A stretch of 64,000 nt of DNA from Baekduia soli (GTDB lineage Bacteria > Actinomycetota > Thermoleophilia > Solirubrobacterales > Solirubrobacteraceae): contig NZ_CP042430.1 of NCBI RefSeq assembly GCF_007970665.1, positions 1,116,001 through 1,180,000 on the forward strand, read 5' to 3'. The stretch's first letter is position 1, and each line of letters starts with the position of its first letter. Of the stretch, positions 42,444 through 57,323 are shown piece by piece. The notes under the pieces were generated by a model. That model did no database searches and was not told where the DNA came from. It worked only from the letters and a program-made list of their open reading frames with translations. The position numbers and the translations under genes are program-made.

Positions 42444-43142
42444 GTGACCGGGATCGGTGTCCTGCGCGAGGGGCCGCTGCACGCAGCCGTCAAGGACCTG
42501 TACGCGCGGCCGGGCGACCGCGCCGAGGTCCCGCTGGCGGGCTTCGTCATCGACCTCGTCCGGGCCGACGGCGAGCTCGTGGAGATCCAGACGGGCGGGT
42601 TCGGGCCGCTGGGGGCCAAGCTCGACGCGCTGCTGGACGGCCACCGCATGCGGATCGTGCACCCGGTCGCCGCCGAGCGGCGCATCGTGCGCGTCGACGA
42701 GCACGGCGAGGTCCTCTCGGCGCGCCGCTCGCCGCGGCGCGGCGACGTCCTCGACGTGTTCGACCGGCTCGTCTCCTTCCCCTCGCTGCTCGCGCACCCG
42801 AACCTGGCGATCGACGTGCTGCTGTGCCGCGAGGACCACGTCCGCGCGCCCGAGGCGCGCCGCTCGCGGTCGGGGCGCCGCCGCCGCGACCCCGGGCAGC
42901 GCCGCCTGGTGGAGGTCATGGGCTGCGTCGAGCTGGCCGGGCCGGCCGACGTCGCGGCGCTGCTGCCCGCGGGCCTCGGCGCCGGCGCCGGCACGTTCAC
43001 CACGCGCGAGCTGGCCACGGCCCTGGGCTGTCGGGTCATGCTCGCCCAGCGCATCGTCTACTGCCTGCGCGCGATGGAGCTCCTGGCCGACGCAGGCCGC
43101 CGCGGCCGAGCGCCGCTGCACGCCCGGGCGGTGGCCGCATGA
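42444..43142 (+). CDS. Conserved hypothetical protein, 232 aa
   Basis: The protein starts VTGIGVLREGPLHAAVKDLY and has a nuclease-like core pattern. GFVIDLVRADGELVEIQTGG resembles the D-x(n)-ExQ strand pair of PD-(D/E)xK endonucleases. Later there is a basic linker (RRSRSGRRRRDPGQRR) and a C-terminal winged-helix-like segment (TTRELATALGCRVMLAQRIV). I read it as a possible endonuclease-fold domain plus DNA-binding domain; this is inference. GTG start at 42444. The stop overlaps the next gene (ATGA). Confidence 0.55.
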   Translation: MTGIGVLREGPLHAAVKDLYARPGDRAEVPLAGFVIDLVRADGELVEIQTGGFGPLGAKLDALLDGHRMRIVHPVAAERRIVRVDEHGEVLSARRSPRRGDVLDVFDRLVSFPSLLAHPNLAIDVLLCREDHVRAPEARRSRSGRRRRDPGQRRLVEVMGCVELAGPADVAALLPAGLGAGAGTFTTRELATALGCRVMLAQRIVYCLRAMELLADAGRRGRAPLHARAVAA

Positions 43143-43849
43143 CCACGTTCGTCCTCGTCCACGGGGCCTGGCACGACGCTGCGTGCTGGGACGCCGTCGT
43201 GGCCGCGCTGGAGGCCGCCGGCCACGTGGCGATCGCGCCCGAGCTGCCGGTCTCCGAGCCCGCGGCGGGCTTCGCGGACTACGCGCGGGTCGTCGCCGAG
43301 GCCATGCCCGAGGCCGACGAGCCGCCCGTCGTCGTGGGCCACTCGCTGTCCTCGGCGGTCATCGCCGCGCTGCCCGAGCTCATCGACGTCGGGCTGCTCG
43401 TCTACCTGTGCCCACGGCTGAGCGGGTTCCGCGGGCCGCCCGGCGGCCCGGACGTCTTCCGGCCGGCCGCCGGCCTGCCGCGCGACGAGCTGGACCGCAC
43501 GGTGTGGCCGCGCGAGCGCGCGGAGGCCGAGCTGTACGGCCGGGTGGAGCCCGCGCTGGCGCACGCCACCGCGCAGCGGCTGCGCCCGCAGGCGCAGATC
43601 TGGCGCGCGCCGCACCCGGCGGCGGTGCCGCCCGAGGTGCCGTCGGCGATGGTCGTGTCCAGCGCCGACGAGATGTTCGAGCCGGCGTGGTCGCGGTGGG
43701 CGGCGCGCAACGTGCTCGGGGTGGTGCCCGTGGAGCGCGACTGGGGCCACTTCCCGATGCTCGAGGCGCCGCGGGAGCTGGCGGCCCTGCTCGTCGAGCT
43801 GGCCCGCGAGGGCGGCGCGCTGCCGGCCCCGGGCACCCCGGCCGAGTAG
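43139..43849 (+). CDS. Alpha/beta hydrolase (esterase EstC-like), 236 aa
   Basis: Oxyanion motif FVLVHGAWHDAACW, nucleophile elbow VVVGHSLSSAV (Ser69), and C-terminal His in RDWGHFPMLEAP. Length about 236 residues, matching the salicylate-esterase/PHB-type small hydrolases of actinobacteria. The ATG overlaps the stop of the preceding gene by 4 nt, so both are coupled. Substrate not predictable. Confidence 0.8.
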   Translation: MTTFVLVHGAWHDAACWDAVVAALEAAGHVAIAPELPVSEPAAGFADYARVVAEAMPEADEPPVVVGHSLSSAVIAALPELIDVGLLVYLCPRLSGFRGPPGGPDVFRPAAGLPRDELDRTVWPRERAEAELYGRVEPALAHATAQRLRPQAQIWRAPHPAAVPPEVPSAMVVSSADEMFEPAWSRWAARNVLGVVPVERDWGHFPMLEAPRELAALLVELAREGGALPAPGTPAE

Positions 43850-43852
43850 CCC

Positions 43853-44782
43853 TCAGCCCTTGGCGCGGGCGGCCAGCGCCGTCGGGTCGGAGGTCCGTCG
43901 CGCGTCGCGCTCCTTGCGCCGCTGCGCGGCGGCCGCCGCCGCGGTGACCTCGGCGCGGAGAGGCGCGCCCCACGCGGCGTCGACGGCGCCGAGCAGCCCC
44001 GGGTCGGTCCCGCAGTTGATGCAGAAGCGCCGCTGGCCCCAGCCGATCGCACGCGCCAGGACCTCGTCGGCGTAGGACACGCCGGTCAGGTCGTGGCCGT
44101 AGTAGTCGTAGGCCGCGCGCCAGGCCGACGCGTCGAGCTGCGGCCCGGCGCCGCTGTCGCGCAGCAGCGCCGCCGCGGCCATGATCGCGTCGTAGTCGTC
44201 GTAGACCGACGGGTGCCGCGTCGTCGCGTGCGGGTAGGCGGCCGGGCGCTGCGCCGGGGCGCCGGCATCGCGGTAGCGCGCCCACGTCGACCCGGTCCCG
44301 GCGGTCCGGTTCGTGACGTTGAACTGCATCGGGCCGGCGCAGCAGCGGGCGAAGTTCAGCCCGTGATAGGTCGTCGGGTGCGTGGAGAACGCGGTCTCCT
44401 GCTTGTGCACCGAGGCGATCAGCAGCCAGTTGACGCCGAACGTCCGCTGGGCCTGCGCGTAGATGTCGTAGAACCCCGAGACCCAGGCGGCCGGCACGTG
44501 CGCGCGTTCGTTGGCCGTGAAGCGCCGCTCGTCGCCCGTGCGCTCGGTCGCCGTCGGCGCGGGGGCACGCATGATCGGTGCCGGCGCAGCCGCGGCGGGC
44601 GCCGGCGTGGGCGTCGCCACGACGATCGCCGGGGCGGCCGGCGGGTTGGCGGCGCGCGCCCGCCCTTGGCCGCCGGCCAGCGCGAGCCCGAGCAGGCCGG
44701 CCCCGGCCAGGAGGGCGAGCAGCGCCACGACCAGCGGCCAGCGCTCGTGCGACGGGGTGGGGAGGCGGGGCGGCTCGGTCAC
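43853..44782 (-). CDS. Membrane-anchored lytic transglycosylase-like protein, 309 aa
   Basis: A short cytosolic N-terminus, one membrane helix (about 16-36, LVVALLALLAGAGLLGLALA) and a Pro/Ala linker lead to a lysozyme-like domain. The catalytic Glu is in LLIASVHKQETAFSTHP, followed by CCAGPMQFN and YDDYDAIMAAAALLRDSG. It resembles SLT-type peptidoglycan lyases of actinobacteria. The start is GTG 44782. Two Cys pairs (CC in the middle, CINC near the end) may form disulfides outside the membrane, fitting an extracytoplasmic enzyme acting on cell wall. Confidence 0.8.
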   Translation of the reverse strand: MTEPPRLPTPSHERWPLVVALLALLAGAGLLGLALAGGQGRARAANPPAAPAIVVATPTPAPAAAAPAPIMRAPAPTATERTGDERRFTANERAHVPAAWVSGFYDIYAQAQRTFGVNWLLIASVHKQETAFSTHPTTYHGLNFARCCAGPMQFNVTNRTAGTGSTWARYRDAGAPAQRPAAYPHATTRHPSVYDDYDAIMAAAALLRDSGAGPQLDASAWRAAYDYYGHDLTGVSYADEVLARAIGWGQRRFCINCGTDPGLLGAVDAAWGAPLRAEVTAAAAAAQRRKERDARRTSDPTALAARAKG

Positions 44783-44819
44783 GGGGCGGCGGCCCCGAGG
44801 ATAGACCGGCCGCCCGTGC

Positions 44820-45566
44820 TCACGCGGCGGCCGGCAGCGCGCCCTCGTGGGCCAGCAGCGTGCGCTTGGCCGCCAGGCCGCCCGCGTAGCCGGTCAGCGC
44901 GCCCTGGGCGCCGATCACGCGGTGGCACGGGACGACGATCGGCAGCGGGTTGCGCGCGTTGGCGGCGCCGACCGCGCGGGCCGCGCCCGGGCGGCCGAGC
45001 GCCGCGGCGATCGCGCCGTAGGTCGTGGTGGCGCCGTGCCCCACGGTGGCGACGTGCGCCCAGACGCGGCGCTCGAACGGGCCGCCGCCCGCGGGCGCCA
45101 GCGGCAGGTCGAAGGTCGTCGCCGTGCCGGCCGTGTAGGCGGCCAGCTGCGCGGCGGCCTCGGCCAGCACGCCGCCGCGGCCCGGCCGCGAGCCGCCGGG
45201 CACCGCGGCCGCGTCGAAGCGGATCTCGCACAGCGCCCCGGCCGCCTCGTCGGCGACGAGCAGGACGTCGCCGATGGGGGTCGCCGCCCGGGCGTGCACG
45301 AGCACGCGGCCGGCGTCCTGCGCGCGCCAGGCGCGGTGGGCCGCGGGCAGGCAGGTGGCGCAGGGCCGGTAGCCCGCGGCGACCGCGGTCGCCGCGTCGG
45401 CGAAGAACACGCGGTCGGCGACGTAGCCGCCGCGGGCGATGGCGCGCGCCGCGCCGGGGCAGTCCAGCGTGCCGTAGATCCGGCTGCGGCGGTGGCCGCC
45501 CAGGGTCCCGGGCTCCGCGCTCGCGTGGGGGGCGCCGTCGGCGCCGATCAGGGTGTAGGTCCGCAT
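44820..45566 (-). CDS. Ada-type methyl-accepting/O6-alkylguanine-DNA methyltransferase fusion, 248 aa
   Basis: The N-terminal domain has the Ada Zn-binding pattern (SRIYGTLDCPGA ... AGYRPCATCLP). The C-terminal domain is a methylguanine-DNA methyltransferase with the active-site Cys in NPLPIVVPCHRVIGAQGALT and the winged-helix DNA-binding segment HVATVGHGATTTYGAIAAAL. The linker between them lacks an AraC-type helix-turn-helix, so it is a repair protein rather than a full Ada regulator. The ATG at 45566 is the domain start; the frame continues open upstream without meaning. Confidence 0.85.
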   Translation of the reverse strand: MRTYTLIGADGAPHASAEPGTLGGHRRSRIYGTLDCPGAARAIARGGYVADRVFFADAATAVAAGYRPCATCLPAAHRAWRAQDAGRVLVHARAATPIGDVLLVADEAAGALCEIRFDAAAVPGGSRPGRGGVLAEAAAQLAAYTAGTATTFDLPLAPAGGGPFERRVWAHVATVGHGATTTYGAIAAALGRPGAARAVGAANARNPLPIVVPCHRVIGAQGALTGYAGGLAAKRTLLAHEGALPAAA

Positions 45567-45626
45567 GGAAGTCGGAACGCCGCGTCGCACGGAGACGTGA
45601 GATCGCTGCGTAGCATCGGGCACGTC

Positions 45627-45935
45627 ATGGATGCCCTGCTCAAGCTCGCGGCCGACGCCGGCCACCAGATCACGCTCGCCGAGGAGGCCCTCGAGGAGGA
45701 GGCCCACGACGCGGCGCGCGAGGCGGTGGACCGGGCGGCCGACGCCCTCGAGGCCCTCCGCGGGCGCTGGCCGGAGATGTCGGCTGCCGAGCGCGCCGTC
45801 GTCGGGCCTGCCGCCAAGGCCGTCCGGGACCGCCTCGACGCGACCGCGGCGCGCATCCCGCGCCGCGTGACGCTCGGCGAGGGCGCGCCGGAGGAGGACC
45901 CCGAGCAGGAGGCCGAGCCGCCCGCCGCCGGCTGA
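45627..45935 (+). CDS. Small acidic helical protein, 102 aa
   Basis: MDALLKLAADAGHQITLAEE followed by further A/E/R-rich helices (EALEEEAHDAAREAVDRAAD). It ends in an acidic disordered tail (EEDPEQEAEPPAAG). Predicted coiled-coil and soluble. There is no recognisable family. It is divergent from the MGMT gene and 79 nt upstream of the next small membrane protein. Its location in front of the poly-HAMP kinase suggests a possible accessory role, but this is only inference. Confidence 0.5.
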   Translation: MDALLKLAADAGHQITLAEEALEEEAHDAAREAVDRAADALEALRGRWPEMSAAERAVVGPAAKAVRDRLDATAARIPRRVTLGEGAPEEDPEQEAEPPAAG

Positions 45936-46013
45936 GCGCGCCGGGGGTCCGAGCGGTGCGCGGGCCGTGGTGGATCGCGCGAGGGACGCGACGCAGCTGG
46001 GTAGGACACCGGC

Positions 46014-46412
46014 ATGGTCATCCTCATCATCGTCCTGGTGGTGCTCGCCCTGGTCGCCCTGGCGGGCGTGGTCGTCCTGGCGTCCCGGCGCCGCGAGGCC
46101 GAGCGCCGGCGCATCGCGCGCGAGCGCGAGGCGATCGCCACCGAGCTGGCCGGCCATCGCCAGGAGCGCGAGGCCAACGCGATGCGCGCCGGCGAGGTCG
46201 CCGGCGAGGCCGGCGAGCACCGCCGCGCCGCCGAGGACCACGAGGCCCAGGCGCGCCGCCACGAGGAGGAGGCCCGCGCGCACGCCGAGGAGGCCGAGCG
46301 CCTCGAGCAGCGCTTCCACCGGGCCGAGGGCGCCGCGCAGCGCCACGACGAGCGCGCCGAGGACGCCGCGCGCCGCCTCGACGAGCTCGAGGGCCGCGCG
46401 CCGCACGACTGA
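46014..46412 (+). CDS. Single-pass membrane coiled-coil protein, 132 aa
   Basis: An N-terminal membrane helix (1-22, [20 protein letters not shown]) is followed directly by about 105 residues of E/R/A-rich heptad sequence ([40 protein letters not shown]). This gives a cytosolic coiled-coil rod anchored in the membrane. No enzymatic domain. It precedes the giant HAMP kinase by 147 nt. Coiled-coil output of HAMP arrays could dock to such a rod; speculative. Confidence 0.6.
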   Translation: MVILIIVLVVLALVALAGVVVLASRRREAERRRIAREREAIATELAGHRQEREANAMRAGEVAGEAGEHRRAAEDHEAQARRHEEEARAHAEEAERLEQRFHRAEGAAQRHDERAEDAARRLDELEGRAPHD

Positions 46413-46558
46413 CGTCCAGGCGGCCGGCCCGGCCTCGACGAACGCGCCGTCGGCCGCCGGCCCCTCGGCGGACACACACCGTTTGACGGTGCTCCGCGCC
46501 GGGTACCGGCCTTTGGCCGTGCGCCGTGGGGGCGCCGGCGCGGACGCAAGGAGCAGCG

Positions 46559-51924
<5,366 letters not shown>

Positions 51925-51925
<1 letters not shown>

Positions 51926-53838
51926 TGGTCGCCGTCGACCCACCCCGGGTCCTCATCGTTGACGACCGGCACGAGAACCGGGTCGCGCTGCGGGCCGTCC
52001 TGGAGCCGCTGCCGGTCATCGCGGTCGAGGCCGATTCGGGCGAGGCCGCGCTGCGCGAGGTCCTCACCCACGACTTCGCGGTGATCCTGCTCGACGTCAA
52101 GATGCCGGGCATCGACGGGCTGGAGACCGCCGAGCTCATCAAGGCCCGCGGCCGCAGCCGCGACATCCCCATCATCTTCCTCACCGCCGCCGACGCCGAC
52201 GTCGCGCAGATCTTCGCCGGCTACGCCGCCGGGGCGGTGGACTACCTGCTCAAGCCGTTCGGCCCGCTCGTGCTGCGCTCCAAGGTGCAGGTGTTCGCCG
52301 ACCTGGACCGCCAGCGGCGCGAGCTCGTCCGCAGCACGGAGCTGGTCCGCAACGCGTTCGACGCCGCGCCGAGCGGCATGGCGCTCTGCGACCGCGACGG
52401 CCTCGTGCTCGAGGTCAACCCGGCCCTGGAGCGGCTCGCGGGCCGCCCCGTCGGGCGCGAGCCGGTCGCCGGGCTGCTGCACGAGCGCGACCGCCCGGCG
52501 CTGACCGAGCGCCTCCGGGCGATCGACGGCGACGGCGACGCCGACGGGCCGTGGACCGCGCACCTGCTGGGCGGTCGCGGGCTGCCCGTGCCCGTGACCG
52601 TGGGGCTGGCCGCGGTGTGCGACCTGCACCGGGAGGTCCAGCAGGTCCTCGTCCAGCTCACCGACGACCGCGACCGCCGGATCGCCGCCACCCTGCAGCG
52701 GGCGCTGCTGCCCGAGCGCCTGCCCACCGTCGCCGGCGTGACGCTCGCCGCACACATCGCCCCCGGCCGCGGGGGGACCCGGGTGGGCGGGGACTGGTAC
52801 GACGCCATCCCGCTCCCCGGCGGCCGCCTGGGCATCGTCGTCGGAGACGTCGCCGGGCACGGGATCGATGCGGCCGCGCGGATGGGCGAGCTGCGCTCCG
52901 TCGCGCGCGCCTACGCGCTGGAGGGCCACGGGCCCGCGGCGCTCGTGGAGCGGATGAACGGCTACCACGCCGCGCTGGGCGCCGACCTCATGACCACCAT
53001 GATGTTCGCGATCGTCGAGATCGACTCCAACATCATGCGGTTCGTCACCGCCGGGCATCCCCCGCCGGTGATCGTGGGCGCCGACGGGACCACCGCGGTG
53101 GTCCGGGGCGCCGGGCCCCCGCTGGGGGTGCTGGACACGTGGCGGTACGAGGAGCGGACGGCCGAGCTCGGCCCGGGCGTCAGCGCGCTGCTCTACACCG
53201 ACGGGCTCGTCGAGCGCCGGGGTGAGCAGCTCGACGCGTGCATCGCGCGGCTGCGGGAGGCGGCGGTGCGGCCCGGGACGCCCGAGGAGCTGTGCGCGCA
53301 CATCCTGCGCGCGGTCGACGCCGAGGGTGCCGACGACGACGTCACGCTCGTCGTCGTGCGCGCCGAGGCGCTCATGGGCCCGTCGGCCCGGCTCAAGCTC
53401 TCACCCGATCCCGCGGCACTGACGTCGCTGCGCCGCGTCCTGGCGCGCTGGCTGGCCGAGGCCGGCGCGCAGCGCGACGAGGTGGGCGAGCTCGTCATGG
53501 CGGCCAACGAGGCCTGGCAGAACGCGCTGGAGCACGGGACGGGCTTCGCCCGCACGACGGTCGACATCGAGCTCGAGGCCCGCGACGGCCAGGTCCTCAT
53601 CGCCATCCGCGACCCGGGCCTGCCGTCCGGCGCCGGGCGCCGCGTCGCCGCCGATCCCGACCGCGGCCGCGGCATCGACCTCATGCGCGGGCTCGCCGAC
53701 GAGGTGAGCCTCGAGCTCGCGCCGCACGGGTCGGTCGTGCGGCTGCGCCGCGCGCTGCGCGCCCCCGCGCCGCTGGCCGCCCCCGCCGCGACGGAGGCTC
53801 GTGCGCCCGCTGGAGCCCGGCCGGGTGGCGCACGGTGA
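51925..53838 (+). CDS. REC-PAS-PP2C-HATPase fusion (partner-switch regulator), 637 aa
   Basis: Domains in order: receiver (about 1-125, Asp57 in VILLDVKMPGID; Lys in LLKPFGP); PAS (about 140-245, RNAFDAAPSGMALCDRDGLV); SpoIIE/RsbU-like PP2C phosphatase (about 265-470, GDWYDAIPLPGG, GDVAGHGIDAAARMG, and the metal-binding DDDVTLVVVR); and a C-terminal HATPase_c_2 anti-sigma-type kinase (about 480-605, NEAWQNALEHGTG, DRGRGIDLM). It has both the phosphatase and the opposing kinase of a partner switch in one chain. Its ATG overlaps the stop of the giant kinase, so that kinase probably phosphorylates this receiver. No anti-anti-sigma (STAS) protein is visible nearby. Confidence 0.88.
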
Positions 53839-53990
53839 AGCCCGCGTAGCTGCGCGAAGCGCATGAGCGTCCCGGACGTCTCGGAACCGTCGAGGCAGTC
53901 CGCGGCGGCAGGCAGGGGGGCGAGCCGGCGGAGCATCCACCCGCGGTGTCGGCCGTCCCGGCACGGTCCTGCAGCGGATACGGTGCGCGC
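53839..53990. other. Intergenic region upstream of the secreted cassette
   Basis: No gene seen in 152 bp. It contains a GCTGCGCGAAGCGC-type hairpin (about 53848-53863) that could terminate the signalling operon. The promoter for the next gene must lie in the remainder. Confidence 0.4.
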
Positions 53991-54917
53991 ATGCTGCGCA
54001 CGGTGATCGTGGGCGCAGCGGCGACGGCGGCCGCGGGGGCGGCCGTGGCGGTCGCCGCGGGTCCGGCGGGCGTGCCCGGGCCCGGCACGACGCTGGGCTC
54101 CTGCCCCGTCCTGCCCGCCGACAACGCGTTCAACCGCGACATCTCGCACGCCCCCGTCGACCGGCGCTCGGCGGCCTACGTGCGCTCCATCGGCCTCCGC
54201 GCGCGCCTGCACCCCGACTTCGGGCGCAACCGGTACGGGATCCCGTTCCGCGTCGTGCCCGCCACGCAGGCGCCCGTCCCGGTCCGCTTCGACGCCTACG
54301 GCTCCGAGAGCGACAAGGGGCCCTACCCGATCCCGCTCGACGCCCCGATCGAGGGCGGCTCGGACCGCCACGTGCTCGTCCTGCAGGAGGGCACCTGCCG
54401 GCTCTACGAGCTCTTCGGCGCGCGGCGCACCGGGCGCGGGTTCACCGCCGCCTCCGGCGCGACCTGGGACCTGCGCTCCAACGCCCTGCGCCCGAAGGGC
54501 TGGACCTCGGCCGACGCCGCCGGGCTGCCCATGCTGCCCGGTCTCGCACGGGCCTCGGAGGTCGTGGGCGCCGGGCGCATCACCCACGCGCTGCGCGTGA
54601 CGGTGCCGCGCTCGCAGCGGGCCTACGTGTTCCCGGCGCGCCACTTCGGCTCGGGCGACGCGGACCCGGCGCTGCCCCCGATGGGCCTGCGCCCGCGGCT
54701 CAAGGCCTCCTATCCGCTGGGCTCCTTCCACGGCCAGGCCCGCGTAATCCTGCGTGCGCTGAAGACATACGGGTTGATCGTCGCCGACAACGGCTCGCCC
54801 TGGTACATCACCGGTGCGCCCGACGGGCGCTGGGACGACGACGACCTGCACCAGCTCGACCGCGTGCCCGGGCGGGCCTTCGAGGCCGTCCGCACCGGCC
54901 CGCTGACCCGGCGCTGA
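53991..54917 (+). CDS. Secreted protein of an uncharacterised actinobacterial family, paralogue 1, 308 aa
   Basis: A signal peptide (1-23, MLRTVIVGAAATAAAGAAVA) and short Pro/Gly linker precede a conserved domain. It begins SCPVLPADNAFNRDISHAPV and contains VRFDAYGSESDKGPYPIPLD, GTCRLYELFGARR, ATWDLRSNALRPKGWTSADA and ends WDDDDLHQLDRVPG. Two Cys (SCPVL and GTCRL) may form a disulfide. The family occurs widely in actinobacteria without an assigned function. Conserved Asp/Arg/Tyr clusters suggest a glycan-related or hydrolytic role, but this is a guess. A close paralogue follows after 51 bp. Confidence 0.75.
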   Translation: MLRTVIVGAAATAAAGAAVAVAAGPAGVPGPGTTLGSCPVLPADNAFNRDISHAPVDRRSAAYVRSIGLRARLHPDFGRNRYGIPFRVVPATQAPVPVRFDAYGSESDKGPYPIPLDAPIEGGSDRHVLVLQEGTCRLYELFGARRTGRGFTAASGATWDLRSNALRPKGWTSADAAGLPMLPGLARASEVVGAGRITHALRVTVPRSQRAYVFPARHFGSGDADPALPPMGLRPRLKASYPLGSFHGQARVILRALKTYGLIVADNGSPWYITGAPDGRWDDDDLHQLDRVPGRAFEAVRTGPLTRR

Positions 54918-54968
54918 GCCGCTCGCCCACCGGCGCGGCGGAGACGGACGGCGGCTACCGTCGGGCGC

Positions 54969-55958
54969 GTGCCGCGGTGGGCGACGGTTGTCATCCTCGC
55001 CGCCCTGCTGGTCGCGGGCGGGGTCGTCGCGCTGCTCGTGGAGCGGGGCGGATCCGGCGGCACGGGCCGCGCGGCCGGCCCGCGCCCCCCGACGACCACG
55101 GCCGCGGCGAGCCGGCCGGGGCCGGGCACCGTGCTGGCGGGCTGCCCGGTCCTGCCCGCCGACAACGCGTTCAACCGCGACGTCTCGCGCGCGCCGGTCG
55201 ATCCGCGGTCGGCCGTGTGGCTGCGCTCCATCGGCCTGGACGGCCACCTGCACGCCGGCTTCGCCTCCACGTTCCACGGCATCCCGTTCACGATCGTCGG
55301 GCCCGGTCGCCGGCGGGTGCCGATCCGGTTCGACGCCTACGGCTACGAGAGCGACCCGGGCCCGTACCCAATCCCCCTCGACGCGCCGGTCGAGCGCGGC
55401 ACCGGCGACCGCCACGTCATCGTCCTGCAGCGCGGCACGTGCCGGCTCTACGAGCTCTTCGGGGCCCGCCGCACGCACGAGGGCTGGCTCGCGTCGTCCG
55501 GGGCCACCTGGGACCTGCGCTCGAACGCCCTGCGCCCGAAGGGCTGGACGTCGGCCGACGCCGCGGGGCTGCCGATCCTGCCCGGCCTGGCCCGGGCCGG
55601 CGAGGTCGCCACGGGGCGCATCACCCACGCGCTGCGCTTCACGACACCGCGCACCCAGCGCGCCTACGTCGCGCCGGCGCGCCACCTGGCCACGCCCGAC
55701 ACGGACCCCGACCTGCCGCCGATGGGCCTGCGCGTGCGGCTGAAGGCCGGCTACCCCCTGGCCGGGTTCCACGGCCAGGCGAAGGTGATCCTGCAGGCCC
55801 TGAAGACCTACGGGCTCATCCTCGCCGACAACGGCCCGGCCTGGCACGTCACCGGCGCGCCGGACCCGCGCTGGGACGACGCCGACCTCCGGCAGCTCGA
55901 CCGGGTGCGCGGAAGCGCCTTCGAAGCTGTGCAAAGTGGCCCATTGACCACCGGGTAG
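54969..55958 (+). CDS. Secreted or membrane-anchored paralogue 2 of the same family, 329 aa
   Basis: GTG start. An N-terminal hydrophobic segment (about 4-24, WATVVILAALLVAGGVVALL) lacks an obvious cleavage site and is followed by a Gly/Pro/Thr linker, so it may be membrane-anchored. The domain from residue 55 on repeats the blocks of the upstream gene (CPVLPADNAFNRDVSRAPVD, DAYGYESDPGPYPIPLD, LRSNALRPKGWTSADAAGLP). Tandem duplication is clear. Together with the following DUF1800 and DUF1501 genes it forms a five-gene plus-strand block (53991-59056). Confidence 0.75.
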   Translation: MPRWATVVILAALLVAGGVVALLVERGGSGGTGRAAGPRPPTTTAAASRPGPGTVLAGCPVLPADNAFNRDVSRAPVDPRSAVWLRSIGLDGHLHAGFASTFHGIPFTIVGPGRRRVPIRFDAYGYESDPGPYPIPLDAPVERGTGDRHVIVLQRGTCRLYELFGARRTHEGWLASSGATWDLRSNALRPKGWTSADAAGLPILPGLARAGEVATGRITHALRFTTPRTQRAYVAPARHLATPDTDPDLPPMGLRVRLKAGYPLAGFHGQAKVILQALKTYGLILADNGPAWHVTGAPDPRWDDADLRQLDRVRGSAFEAVQSGPLTTG

Positions 55959-55994
55959 CCCTCGGGAGGGCGGTCCGGCCGGTACGGTCGAGGC

Positions 55995-57311
55995 GTGGGG
56001 GGATTCACCGAGGCACACGCCCGGCGCGTGCTGTGGCGCGCCGGCTTCGGCGGCTCGCCGTCGCAGGTCCGCGCCTGCGTGCGCGACGGCCGCGCGGCGA
56101 CGCTGGCCCGGCTCCTGGAGCCCGACGGCCGCCGAGCGTCCCTGCACGGGCCCGCGCCGATGAAGCTCGACCCGGTCAACGTCTACGGCCACGACGTCCT
56201 CTGGTGGCTGGACCGCATGGTCCGCACGACCCGGCCGCTGGAGGAGAAGATGGTGCTCTTCTGGCACGACCACTTCGCCACGCGCGACCAGGACACGCCG
56301 CTCATGCTGCGCCAGAACGCGATGTTCCGGCGCCACGCGCTCGGCGGCTTCGGCGCCCTGCTGGCCGACGTGCTCGTCGATCCCGCGATGGGCGGCTTCC
56401 TGAACATCATCGGGTCCGACAAGGGCGAGCCCAACGAGAACTTCGCCCGCGAGCTCATGGAGCTCTTCACGCTGGGCGAGGGCGAGGGCTACACGGAGAC
56501 CGACGTCCGCGAGGCGGCCCGCGCGCTCACGGGCTACGTCGAGGGCGACACGGTCGGCGGGGTGCTGACGTCGGTGCGCTTCGACCGCGACCGCCACGAC
56601 ACGGGCGTCAAGCGCATCTTCGGCCACAGCGGACGCCTCGGCCCCCAGGACGTCCTGCGCCTGTGCGTGGCCCACCGGGCCCACGCGCCGCTGATCGTTC
56701 GCAAGCTGTGGTCCTTCTTCGTCGACGAGCCGCTGGATCGCGCGACGCGCCTGCGCCTCCAGCGCCTGTACGTCGGTTCGGGGCACAAGGTCAAGCCGCT
56801 CGTCGGCGCCATCCTCGCGCATCCCGCGCTCTACGCCCACCTCGAGGCGCCCACGATGGTCAAGGCGCCGGTGGTCGCCGTCGCCGGCATGCTGCGCGCC
56901 AGCGGCACGCCGGTGGCCACCGAGGACTGGACCTGGGTGCTGGCCGGCATGGGGCAGCAGCTCTTCTCGCCGCCGTCGGTCGCCGGCTGGGACTGGGGCC
57001 CGGCGTGGATGTCGTCCAACGCCATGCGCATGCGCATCGTCGCGGCCAACGTCCTGCTGCAGTCCCCGGGCCTCGAGGTCGCCGACAAGTCCACGCCCGT
57101 CGACCTGTCGCCGACCGAGCAGCTCGAGCGCGCCCAGGCGGCCCTCGGGCACCCGTGGGCGTCGCGGCGCATGCGCGAGGGGCTGCTCTCGCTGGCCCGC
57201 GGCTACCGAGCCATGGCCGGCCAGGACTGGCAGAGGCAGGTTGCCGCCGACATGACCCAGCGCGCCATGCGCCACCTCCTGCTCAGCGCACCCGACGCCC
57301 AGCTGCATTAG
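55995..57311 (+). CDS. DUF1800 family protein, 438 aa
   Basis: Full family pattern: HARRVLWRAGFGGSPSQVRA near the start, RPLEEKMVLFWHDHFATRDQ, GSDKGEPNENFARELMELFTLG, and LFSPPSVAGWDWGPAWMSSN. GTG start at 55995, 36 nt after the paralogue 2 stop. No signal peptide is obvious. DUF1800 and DUF1501 genes are neighbours in many bacteria and are thought to act on cell-surface or extracellular polymers, but no activity is established. The linkage here supports a shared process. Confidence 0.85.
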   Translation: MGGFTEAHARRVLWRAGFGGSPSQVRACVRDGRAATLARLLEPDGRRASLHGPAPMKLDPVNVYGHDVLWWLDRMVRTTRPLEEKMVLFWHDHFATRDQDTPLMLRQNAMFRRHALGGFGALLADVLVDPAMGGFLNIIGSDKGEPNENFARELMELFTLGEGEGYTETDVREAARALTGYVEGDTVGGVLTSVRFDRDRHDTGVKRIFGHSGRLGPQDVLRLCVAHRAHAPLIVRKLWSFFVDEPLDRATRLRLQRLYVGSGHKVKPLVGAILAHPALYAHLEAPTMVKAPVVAVAGMLRASGTPVATEDWTWVLAGMGQQLFSPPSVAGWDWGPAWMSSNAMRMRIVAANVLLQSPGLEVADKSTPVDLSPTEQLERAQAALGHPWASRRMREGLLSLARGYRAMAGQDWQRQVAADMTQRAMRHLLLSAPDAQLH

Positions 57312-57323
57312 GACGACCACGCC

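Noticed and set aside
37752-43142. A plus-strand frame of 1796 residues
   Set aside because: Only its last 232 codons (42444-43142) and a short piece near 39777 look coding; the rest is antisense to the eCIS-like and NHL genes.
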